Source: an uncultured Collinsella sp. (GTDB taxonomy: Bacteria; Actinomycetota; Coriobacteriia; Coriobacteriales; Coriobacteriaceae). From it: a stretch of DNA of 11,820 nucleotides. How positions within the stretch are numbered: the first letter of the stretch is position 1; each line of letters opens with the position of its first letter. Location of the stretch: positions 1-11,820 of the forward strand of contig CATYSO010000035.1 of the NCBI GenBank assembly GCA_958412345.1, given 5' to 3'. Positions 6,691 to 11,820 of the stretch are shown here, piece after piece. Position numbers and translations under genes: made by a program. Under the pieces are notes generated by a model, which saw only the letters and a list, made by a program, of their open reading frames with translations, was not told the DNA's origin and made no database searches.

Positions 6691-7477
6691 GCTCTCGCAC
6701 GTCAAAAAAACCTTTAATAAGGGCACCGTCACCGAGAAGCGCGCACTCACCGGCGTCGACCTCACCCTTAACGACGGCGACTTTGTGACCGTGATCGGCG
6801 GCAACGGCGCCGGCAAGTCCACGCTGCTCAACATGATTGCCGGCGTGTATCCGCTCGATTCGGGCGTTATTGAGCTCGACGGCAACGATATCTCGCGTCT
6901 GAGCGAGTCGCAGCGCGCCAAGTACCTGGGCCGTGTGTTCCAGGACCCCATGCGCGGCACAGCGGCCGACATGCAGATTGCCGAGAACCTAGCCCTCGCC
7001 AAGCGTCGCGGTCAGCATCGCGGTCTTTCGTGGGGCGTCACCAAAGTCGAGAAGGACGAGTACGTTGAGCTGCTCAAGCGCCTGGACCTTGGTCTGGACA
7101 CGCGCCTCAACGCTAAGGTCGGCCTGCTCTCGGGCGGCCAGCGCCAGGCACTCACCCTGCTGATGGCCACGCTCACCAAGCCACGCCTGCTGCTGCTCGA
7201 CGAGCACACCGCGGCCCTGGACCCCAAGACAGCATCGAAGGTGCTCAATCTGACCGAGGAGATCGTCGACGAGAACCACCTGACCACCCTCATGGTCACG
7301 CACAACATGAACGACGCCATCCGTTTGGGCAATCGCCTGATCATGATGCACGAAGGCCACGTAATCTACGACGTGGCAGGCGACGAGAAGAAGTCGCTCA
7401 CCGTGGCCGACCTGCTGCAGAAGTTCGAGGAGGTCTCGGGCGGCGAGCTCGCCAACGACCGCATGCTACTAAGCTAA
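6683..7477 (+). CDS. ABC transporter ATP-binding protein, TrpZ type
   Basis: A 264-residue nucleotide-binding subunit that powers the importer from the cytoplasmic face. All ABC motifs are present: Walker A GGNGAGKST (39-47), Q-loop Gln87 in VFQDP, signature LSGGQRQALTL (149-159), Walker B LLLLDE (169-174) with Glu174 as catalytic base, D-loop AALD (177-180), and switch His207 in VTHNM. The sequence LLDEHTAALDPKTA is characteristic of the TrpZ-like subfamily. The ATG at 6683 is preferred because GAGGGGAG ends nine bases before it; the in-frame ATG at 6674 directly abuts that ribosome site. The gene overlaps the permease stop by eight bases and is followed by a strong terminator, so it closes the operon. 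Confidence 0.93.
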   Translation: MLKLSHVKKTFNKGTVTEKRALTGVDLTLNDGDFVTVIGGNGAGKSTLLNMIAGVYPLDSGVIELDGNDISRLSESQRAKYLGRVFQDPMRGTAADMQIAENLALAKRRGQHRGLSWGVTKVEKDEYVELLKRLDLGLDTRLNAKVGLLSGGQRQALTLLMATLTKPRLLLLDEHTAALDPKTASKVLNLTEEIVDENHLTTLMVTHNMNDAIRLGNRLIMMHEGHVIYDVAGDEKKSLTVADLLQKFEEVSGGELANDRMLLS

Positions 7478-7485
7478 CGACTTAG

Positions 7486-7526
7486 AAAACCACCACAAAG
7501 GGACAGGCACCTTTGTGGTGGTTTTT
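7486..7526. terminator. perfect 16-bp terminator hairpin, REP-like repeat copy 1
   Basis: AAAACCACCACAAAGG (7486-7501) pairs with CCTTTGTGGTGGTTTT (7510-7525) around the loop GACAGGCA. A T run follows on the plus strand, and the A run on the 5' side means it could also terminate minus-strand transcription. It begins nine bases after the ATPase stop. The arm and the GACAG loop recur at 10474-10494, so this is a repeated element and not a one-off terminator. The 3' arm ends 23 bases before the nucleotidase start, leaving little room for a separate promoter. Confidence 0.9.
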
Positions 7527-7548
7527 GTTAAGGACTAAGGAGACTGCC

Positions 7549-9579
7549 GTGAAAAGATTCGTCCCCCGCCTTGCGTTAACCGCCGCGCTGCTTGCCGGCG
7601 TGCTCACTGGCGCACCCAGCCTCGCTTTCGCGGGGAACCTGCCCGCCGCTATTGACGGCACCGTGACCGTCATGCACACCAACGACATCCACGGCAGCTA
7701 CAAGTACAGCTACAACGAAAGCAAGGGCACCGGCACCGTCGGCTTTGACGGACTGGCGGTTCTCTATAGCGCCCAGGGCAACGCCCCCGATCTTTTGCTC
7801 GATGCGGGTGATACCTTCCACGGACAGTCCTTCGCCACCATGAGCGAGGGCAAGAGCATCGCCGAGCTCATGGACACCTTCTACGCCGATGGCTACGACG
7901 CGACCACGCCAGGCAACCACGACTGGAGCTATGGCGCGGACAAGCTTCGCACCATGACCGGCTCCAGCACCACCAGCACACCCTTCGCCATGCTTTGCGC
8001 GAATGCAACGTCCTCGAACGGCGTATGGAGCTCGAGCATCACGAAGACGCTCAACCGCACCTGGGAGGACAGTGAAAATCACTCAACGTTCGCCTACCAG
8101 ATCAAGGTCGGCGTTGTAGGAGCCATGGATGAGTCGCTTGGCTCCTCGCTGCGTGCGGACCTAGTCGCGGGCACCAACTTCTCGAGTGCCACGAACGCCA
8201 TCAATGCCGAGGCAGAGCAGCTGCGCAAGGAGGGCTGCGATGTTGTTGTTTGTATCGCGCACACGCTCGACGCCAAGACCTTTGCCACGCGGCTCCGTGG
8301 CGTCGATGCCCTTATCGCAGGCCACGAGCACATCAACCTTAACGAGAAGGTGACGGGAGCCGACGGCAAGACAATCCACGTTGTCGAGGCGGGCAGCGCC
8401 TTTGCCGAAGTGGGACTGCTTTCCGTCCCCTACGAGTACGACACCAAGGGCACCGAAAGCACCGACGATGACACAGTGGCGGTATACGCAGGCAAAAGCG
8501 ACGAGAAGCTCTATACCGCCAAGGATGTAAACGTTCTTTTGACCGATCCCAACAAGGGCTCCACCTATCAGAGCATCCTTGATGAGGTCCACGACAACAA
8601 GATCAAGCCGCTCGACGATGCCTTTAGCGCCGCATCGAGCGAGGTGCTCGGCACGAGCTCTACCAATTATTTCTACGGCGAGAACGCATCTGGCACGCAC
8701 GGCTGGGAGATGGTGCGCACCACCGATCTCCGCCCCAGCAAGGAGGGCGACACCACCAAGGCCCAGACCATCGGACATGTGATCTGCGGTTCCTATCTTG
8801 ACCTGACGGGCGCGGACCTTGCCATCGAGAACGCGGGCGGCATCCGCGGCGGCATCGCTGCGGGCGATGTGACCGCCGGCAACGTCATCGCTATCTCGCC
8901 CTACGGCAACACCGTGGAGACCTGGACCATGACTGGTGCGGACTTCCTGGCAGCGCTCGAGCATTCGCTGCAGATCAGCGACGAGTGCAATCACAGCTAC
9001 GAGCTTCAGCAAGCCTACGTAGCGGCCGGCCACACCGAGCAGGAGGCGCAAGACATGTACAAGTGGCGCGATGACTCCGGCAGTGTCCTTTCCTTCGGCG
9101 GAATCAACGTGACAATCGATTGGGCGCAGCCCGAAGGCAAGCGCATCGTGAGCGCCACGCTCACCAAGGACGGCAGCACGCTCGATCCCACCAAGACCTA
9201 TACCGTCGCCACCAACAACTACATCATTACCAACACGACCGACTTCCCCACCTTCGCACACGCCACCAAGCGCACCGAGTGGGGCACGTGTGAGGCGGCG
9301 CTGAGGGCGCTGATTGGGCAAAACGGCTGGGAGAGCAAGATGGCCGGACTCGCCGGCACCATCAGCTTCGGCTCCGCAGCCGTGGACCCCACGCCTACAC
9401 CGGCCCCGACGCCTAAGCCCTCGCCTAAGACGGACACGACGACCACGAAGGTCATCACCAAGAAGACGACCGGCAAGCTCGCCGCAACGGGAGACCGCAC
9501 GCTGGCCGTGATCGGCGCATGCCTCATCGGCGGCATCGTCATCATCATTCTCGGCATTATCTGGAAGCGTCGACGCTAA
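7549..9579 (+). CDS. secreted 5'-nucleotidase/metallophosphatase with LAATG cell-wall anchor
   Basis: A 676-residue surface enzyme of the UshA/5'-nucleotidase family, expected to strip phosphate from extracellular nucleotides. A signal peptide (about 1-28, ending SLAFA) precedes the metallophosphatase domain: Asp46 and His48 in HTNDIHG, Asp88 in DAGDTFHG, GNHD (122-125), His238 in IAHT, and GHEH (258-261). These are the usual two-metal ligands. The C-terminal 5'-nucleotidase domain (about 350-608) has NAGGIRGG (428-435), SPYGNTVETW and FGGINVTIDW. A Pro/Thr/Lys spacer (about 613-641) follows, then LAATG (644-648), a hydrophobic segment and a KRRR tail: a sortase sorting signal of the LAxTG kind used by class E sortases of actinobacteria. 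The GTG at 7549 follows AGGAG by six bases. Large gaps inside the nucleotidase domain (476-510) look lineage-specific. It could also accept other phosphoesters. Confidence 0.9.
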   Translation: MKRFVPRLALTAALLAGVLTGAPSLAFAGNLPAAIDGTVTVMHTNDIHGSYKYSYNESKGTGTVGFDGLAVLYSAQGNAPDLLLDAGDTFHGQSFATMSEGKSIAELMDTFYADGYDATTPGNHDWSYGADKLRTMTGSSTTSTPFAMLCANATSSNGVWSSSITKTLNRTWEDSENHSTFAYQIKVGVVGAMDESLGSSLRADLVAGTNFSSATNAINAEAEQLRKEGCDVVVCIAHTLDAKTFATRLRGVDALIAGHEHINLNEKVTGADGKTIHVVEAGSAFAEVGLLSVPYEYDTKGTESTDDDTVAVYAGKSDEKLYTAKDVNVLLTDPNKGSTYQSILDEVHDNKIKPLDDAFSAASSEVLGTSSTNYFYGENASGTHGWEMVRTTDLRPSKEGDTTKAQTIGHVICGSYLDLTGADLAIENAGGIRGGIAAGDVTAGNVIAISPYGNTVETWTMTGADFLAALEHSLQISDECNHSYELQQAYVAAGHTEQEAQDMYKWRDDSGSVLSFGGINVTIDWAQPEGKRIVSATLTKDGSTLDPTKTYTVATNNYIITNTTDFPTFAHATKRTEWGTCEAALRALIGQNGWESKMAGLAGTISFGSAAVDPTPTPAPTPKPSPKTDTTTTKVITKKTTGKLAATGDRTLAVIGACLIGGIVIIILGIIWKRRR

Positions 9580-9630
9580 GCTACACCGCCGGGCCTTGCA
9601 GCCCCGCCGCGTAAACCTTATATCGAGCAC

Positions 9631-9665
9631 AGAAGCCCGTCCGAATTTGATCGGACGGGCTTCTT
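9631..9665. terminator. terminator between the nucleotidase and mscS genes
   Basis: A perfect 14-bp stem (9631-9644 with 9651-9664) closes a 6-base loop ATTTGA and ends in a short TTCTT tract. It lies 51 bases after the nucleotidase stop. A -10-like TATCAT (9673-9678) follows and may belong to the mscS promoter, but its -35 would fall inside this stem. Confidence 0.8.
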
Positions 9666-9707
9666 GGTGGGTATCATGGTTGGATGATCATGAGGAGGTT
9701 TCCCTAC

Positions 9708-10475
9708 ATGGAATTGTTTGAGCCGATTCTTCATTTCTTTGAGCAGCGATGGGTCCACAACATCATCTGGGCCGGCATCTTGGGCATCGGCACCGCCGTT
9801 GCCGCCAAAGTCGCGTCCAAGACCCTGCACCACCTGCTTAACCGCGATGATAACCCGCTCCCAGCATCGAGCATCTTCATCAACATCGCGCGCGCCGTCA
9901 TCTGGATGATCGGCGGCAGCTTTATCCTCGACAACTGTTTTGGCATTAATGCAAACGCCCTCGTCGCCGCTCTTGGCGTCGGCGGCATCGCTATCTCGCT
10001 CGGCTTTCAGGACACGCTGTCGAACCTTATCGGCGGTATGCAGGTGACCTTTATGGGCATCATCAAGCCTGGCGACAATATCGAGGTCGGCGGCGTGTCA
10101 GGCGTGGTCCAAGACATCACCTGGCGCCACACGACCATCGAGGACGCCTGCGGGCAGACCATCATTGTGCCCAACTCCAACATCTCCAAGAACACGCTCG
10201 TGCATCTGATGCCCTTTGGGCGCGTGGCCGTGCCCGTTGCCGTAAAGGACACGTCTAAGTGGGCTTCCCTTGACGCGCTGGCAGACGAGCTCACGAGCGC
10301 AACCAAAACGGCCGTCTCGCCCATCTCTGGCTTTGACAAGGAGCCGTACGTGCTCTTTAGCGAGATCGGCGACTTTGGCATTAAGGGCAAGATCATCTTT
10401 ATCGTCAGTGACGACAGCACCACCTTCACGGCAGCCGACGCCTGCATCCGCGCCATCGCCCCCATCATCGCCTAA
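9708..10475 (+). CDS. small-conductance mechanosensitive channel (MscS family)
   Basis: A 255-residue inner-membrane channel that would open under membrane tension and release solutes during osmotic down-shock. Hydrophobic segments lie at about 17-36 and 56-76, followed by the pore-lining third helix at about 82-112, with the Ala/Gly packing pattern ALVAALGVGGIAISLGFQ and the TM3b part LSNLIGGMQV. The beta domain (about 118-165) has KPGDNIEVGGVSGVVQDITWR and IIVPNSNISKNTL, matching the MscS core closely; an alpha/beta part (170-255) ends the protein. It is slightly shorter than E. coli MscS (286 residues), mostly at the two termini. The ATG at 9708 has AGGAGG nine bases upstream; an in-frame ATG at 9684 would include that site. 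The stop codon is immediately followed by the truncated terminator repeat. Confidence 0.92.
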   Translation: MELFEPILHFFEQRWVHNIIWAGILGIGTAVAAKVASKTLHHLLNRDDNPLPASSIFINIARAVIWMIGGSFILDNCFGINANALVAALGVGGIAISLGFQDTLSNLIGGMQVTFMGIIKPGDNIEVGGVSGVVQDITWRHTTIEDACGQTIIVPNSNISKNTLVHLMPFGRVAVPVAVKDTSKWASLDALADELTSATKTAVSPISGFDKEPYVLFSEIGDFGIKGKIIFIVSDDSTTFTAADACIRAIAPIIA

Positions 10476-10494
10476 ACCACCACAAAGGGGACAG
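10474..10494 (+). repeat. left arm of the REP-like terminator, copy 2, interrupted by the IS
   Basis: AAACCACCACAAAGGGGACAG shares the arm AAACCACCACAAAGG and the loop GACAG with the complete copy at 7486-7526, with one or two extra G. Its first two bases belong to the mscS stop codon. Where copy 1 continues with GCACC and the matching right arm, this copy changes abruptly to the insertion-sequence end TGAACTGCACCCC. The right arm is not found within the window. Confidence 0.75.
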
Positions 10495-10526
10495 TGAACT
10501 GCACCCCGAAACTTGGACTGAATAAA
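10495..10526 (-). repeat. right terminal inverted repeat of the IS
   Basis: Plus-strand TGAACTGCACCCCGAAACTT marks the element's end, followed by GGACTGAATAAATAG. The CTG, the CGAAACT block and the AAATAG tail are matched by the candidate opposite end at about 11782-11811. The exact boundary is set by where similarity to terminator copy 1 stops (10494). Confidence 0.6.
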
Positions 10527-10532
10527 TAGCGA

Positions 10533-11438
10533 CTACGCCGCAAGGGCCCGGTTCCGGAACTCCTCCGGCGTCAGGCCCTTCAATCTTACCTGCCTGCGCC
10601 GCGTGTTCCAATGGACTATGTACCCCTCCAGGTCGCGCTTGAAGTCCTCGAAGCTGCCCCACTCCCTGCCGCGGTAGAACTCGTCCTTCACGTGGCCGAA
10701 GAGCTGCTCGGTGGCGGCGTTGTCGACGCAGTTCCCCTTGCGCGACATGCTCTGGGTGATGCCCGCCCCCTCCAGCCTGGAGGCGTAGGACTCGTGCTGG
10801 TACTGCCAGCCCATGTCCGAGTGCATGGTCGGTGCCGCCCCGTCGGGCAGGGCCTCGAGGAGCCGGTCGAGCATCCTGTGCTGCTGGGCGAGGTCCGGCG
10901 AGGTCGATATGTCGCTCGCCACGATCTCCTTCGTGCAGAAGTCGAGCACCGGGGCCCAGTAGGCCTTGGCGCCGGCGACCTTGAACTCGGTGACGTCGGT
11001 GCCGAGCTTCTGCCACGGCCCCTCGGCGCCGAAGTCCCTCGCGATGACGTTCTCGAACGTGCTCCCCACGAGCCCCCTGTAGGAGCTGTACCGGCGGCGG
11101 GAGCCCCGGCGGCGTATCCCGCACCGGATGCCCATCTCGCGCATCATCTTGAGCACGGTCTTGTCGGCCACGACCGCGCCCAGCTCGGCGCGCAGGCACA
11201 TGGCTATCTGCCGGTGCCCGCAGCCGTTGGCGGTGCGCGAGAATATCTCGGCCGCGGCGTCGCGCAGCTCGGGCCTGGTCGGCCTCCGCGGGTGCGCCAG
11301 CGCGTAGTAGTAGGTCGACCTCCTGAGCCCCGAGCACTCCAGCAGGTGGCGCAGGGAGTGCCCCTCCGCCCTCAGCGCCCTCACCGCCTCGGCCGCCGCC
11401 CTGGTCAGAGCCCGTCCCGCTCGACCAGGGCGCGCAAT
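10533..11438 (-). CDS. IS3-family transposase OrfB (DDE integrase domain)
   Basis: The catalytic part of the transposase, 301 residues when read from the frameshift at 11438; alone it might start at a GTG near 11384. An HTH_21-like segment (about 55-105 of this part: RPELRDAAAEIFSRTANGCGHRQI) is followed by the rve core. The catalytic triad is Asp148 (LGTDVTEF), Asp208 (MHSDMGWQYQ) and Glu244 (NAATEQLFGHVK). Exactly 35 residues separate the second Asp from the Glu, the IS3-family DD(35)E spacing. The KGNCVDNAATE stretch and the C-terminal HWNTRRRQVRLKGLTPEEFR are typical of the IS150 group. No internal stop or frameshift is visible. It is expressed mainly as a fusion with OrfA by -1 frameshifting, giving a protein of about 398 residues. 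Confidence 0.92.
   Translation of the reverse strand: MARPGRAGRALTRAAAEAVRALRAEGHSLRHLLECSGLRRSTYYYALAHPRRPTRPELRDAAAEIFSRTANGCGHRQIAMCLRAELGAVVADKTVLKMMREMGIRCGIRRRGSRRRYSSYRGLVGSTFENVIARDFGAEGPWQKLGTDVTEFKVAGAKAYWAPVLDFCTKEIVASDISTSPDLAQQHRMLDRLLEALPDGAAPTMHSDMGWQYQHESYASRLEGAGITQSMSRKGNCVDNAATEQLFGHVKDEFYRGREWGSFEDFKRDLEGYIVHWNTRRRQVRLKGLTPEEFRNRALAA
11397..11432 (-). promoter_or_regulatory. stem-loop stimulating -1 frameshifting
   Basis: On the minus strand CGCCCTGGTC (11432-11423) pairs perfectly with GACCAGGGCG (11406-11397). Inside the loop GAGC and GCTC can add four more pairs with one bulged base. The stem starts five bases after the slippery run and contains the orfA stop codon. 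Spacing and strength fit a classical stimulatory structure. Confidence 0.75.
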
Positions 11439-11728
11439 TTTTTTAGGTAGGCGACCTCGGCCTCGAGCCTGCGGCAGCGCTCCTCGAGCTCCTGCTCGCG
11501 GGTGCGGGCGCGGGGTTTCGACCTCGACCCCCTCGGCCTGCCCTTCGGTCCGGGCCGCAGCGCCTCGGCGCCGCCCTCGCGGTAGAGCCTGCACCAGCGC
11601 TCCAGCGGGGACTTCGACCTGATCCCGAACTCGGCCATGGCGTCGGTCTTCGCCATCCCGCCGTCGACCACGGCCGACGCCGCGGCGACCCTCTGCTCGA
11701 ATGTGTACCTGGATTGTTTCCCGCCCAT
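11405..11728 (-). CDS. IS3-family transposase OrfA (HTH, leucine-zipper-like)
   Basis: A 107-residue DNA-binding subunit of the element. Residues about 8-55 form an IS150-type helix-turn-helix (YTFEQRVAAASAVVDGG, then AEFGIRSKSPLERWCRLY). A basic linker (58-76, PGPKGRPRGSRSKPR) leads to a coiled-coil stretch with leucine/valine repeats (REQELEERCRRLEAEVAYLKK, in two overlapping parts from 77 to 97) that should mediate multimerisation. In the normal frame it ends LRALVERDGL. The ATG at 11728 matches the family's usual N-terminus, but its ribosome site is weak (GAGG about 11 bases away). An upstream in-frame GTG at 11791 would add 21 residues that do not look family-like. Alone, OrfA acts as a regulator in other IS3 elements; fused to OrfB it forms the active transposase. 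Confidence 0.85.
   Translation of the reverse strand: MGGKQSRYTFEQRVAAASAVVDGGMAKTDAMAEFGIRSKSPLERWCRLYREGGAEALRPGPKGRPRGSRSKPRARTREQELEERCRRLEAEVAYLKKLRALVERDGL
11438..11444 (-). promoter_or_regulatory. A7 slippery site for -1 ribosomal frameshifting
   Basis: On the minus strand orfA reads CTA AAA AAA TTG. Slipping back one base after the second AAA gives ATT GCG CGC, which is the orfB frame. The switch joins ...AYLKK to IARPGRAG.... The run of seven A lies exactly where the orfB frame takes over. Confidence 0.85.
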
Positions 11729-11781
11729 GGACAGCAGCGCCTCGCTTCCGAACGCCCGGTATACCCATGTTAGCGTCAATC

Positions 11782-11811
11782 TATTTTTCACCAGTTTCGC
11801 TAAACAGACGC
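11782..11811 (-). repeat. candidate left terminal inverted repeat of the IS
   Basis: The minus strand reads TGTTTAGCGAAACTGGTG from 11807, followed by AAAAATAG. Compared with the other end (TGCACCCCGAAACTTGGA, then AATAAATAG), TG and CGAAACT align with identical spacing and the AAATAG tail is shared. Outward of it the bases are GACGCGCC and show no target duplication against the other flank. It is imperfect, as IS3-family ends often are, but the exact boundary is uncertain. Confidence 0.4.
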
Positions 11812-11820
11812 GCCGTTCGC

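Larger units (their letters stand above)
10495..11820 (-). mobile_element. IS3-family (IS150-like) insertion sequence
   Basis: A 1.3-kb element with two overlapping transposase frames on the minus strand, a frameshift site and a DD(35)E catalytic domain. Its 3' end (right end of the element) is at about 10495 with TGAACTGCACCCCGAAACT, a typical IS3-type terminus, 38 bases past the orfB stop. The 5' end is probably near 11807-11811, where a partly matching terminus is seen, giving about 1.31 kb; otherwise it lies beyond the window. The region is visibly richer in G and C than the neighbouring genes, suggesting a different recent host. Both frames are undamaged, so it may still move. Confidence 0.85.

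Noticed and set aside
5746..7002. Minus-strand open frame of 418 codons opposite the permease and ATPase genes.
   Set aside because: Composition is Gly/Asp/His-rich without domains; it arises from codon bias of the genes on the plus strand.
8161..9630. Minus-strand open frame of 489 codons opposite the nucleotidase gene.
   Set aside because: The nucleotidase on the other strand has all metal-ligand motifs, a signal peptide and a sorting signal; the antisense frame has no domain and runs through the downstream intergenic region.
10474..10520. Possible terminator formed by GGGG (10487-10490) and CCCC (10504-10507) after mscS.
   Set aside because: The pairing is only four bases and has no T tract; the sequence is better explained as a truncated repeat arm joined to an IS end.
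10611..11450. Plus-strand open frame of 279 codons across the insertion sequence.
   Set aside because: It is antisense to an intact DD(35)E transposase and begins inside its coding region without a ribosome site.

Overview
The window is GC-rich bacterial chromosome from what looks like a member of the Coriobacteriia, close to Collinsella. This is a judgement from gene content, codon style and the non-canonical LAxTG surface-anchor signal; no 16S or marker search was possible. Gene density is ordinary and most genes are housekeeping or transport. I found no CRISPR array, no rRNA or tRNA gene, and no convincing new multi-gene system.

Layout, left to right. A minus-strand alpha/beta hydrolase (89-991) lies divergently from a stand-alone glucose-type PTS IIA protein (crr, 1237-1800), which ends in a strong terminator. 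Asparaginyl-tRNA synthetase (asnS, 1981-3384) follows with its own terminator. After a 249-base gap containing three copies of a 9-base word comes a winged-helix/WYL-like regulator (3634-4422). Next is a three-gene ABC importer of the TrpXYZ type: Tat-like lipoprotein binding protein (4582-5562), membrane permease (5767-6690) and ATPase (6683-7477). The permease and ATPase genes overlap by 8 bases. The binding-protein gene is separated from them by an intercistronic hairpin, which fits higher expression of the binding protein. The importer ends in a perfect 16-bp terminator hairpin that belongs to a repeated family.

The right third holds a secreted 5'-nucleotidase (7549-9579) with a signal peptide, a Pro/Thr spacer and a C-terminal LAATG sorting signal, then a strong terminator and a small MscS-type channel (9708-10475). 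Directly at the mscS stop codon begins a second copy of the left arm of the terminator repeat. It is interrupted after its GACAG loop by an IS3-family element (IS150-like) on the minus strand. The element has two overlapping frames, an A7 slippery site, a downstream stimulatory stem-loop and an intact DD(35)E triad, so it looks competent for transposition. One end is clear at about 10495. The other end is probably near 11807-11811 but may lie beyond the window.

How the genes relate: binding protein, permease and ATPase form one transporter, with an aromatic amino acid as the likely substrate by family analogy only. The nucleotidase would release nucleosides and phosphate outside the cell. The other genes look like independent transcription units. 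The most interesting points are the translational-frameshift module, the repeat cut by the insertion sequence, the possible RNA switch in the short leader of the binding-protein gene, the LAATG anchor, and the repeated word around the WYL-like regulator.
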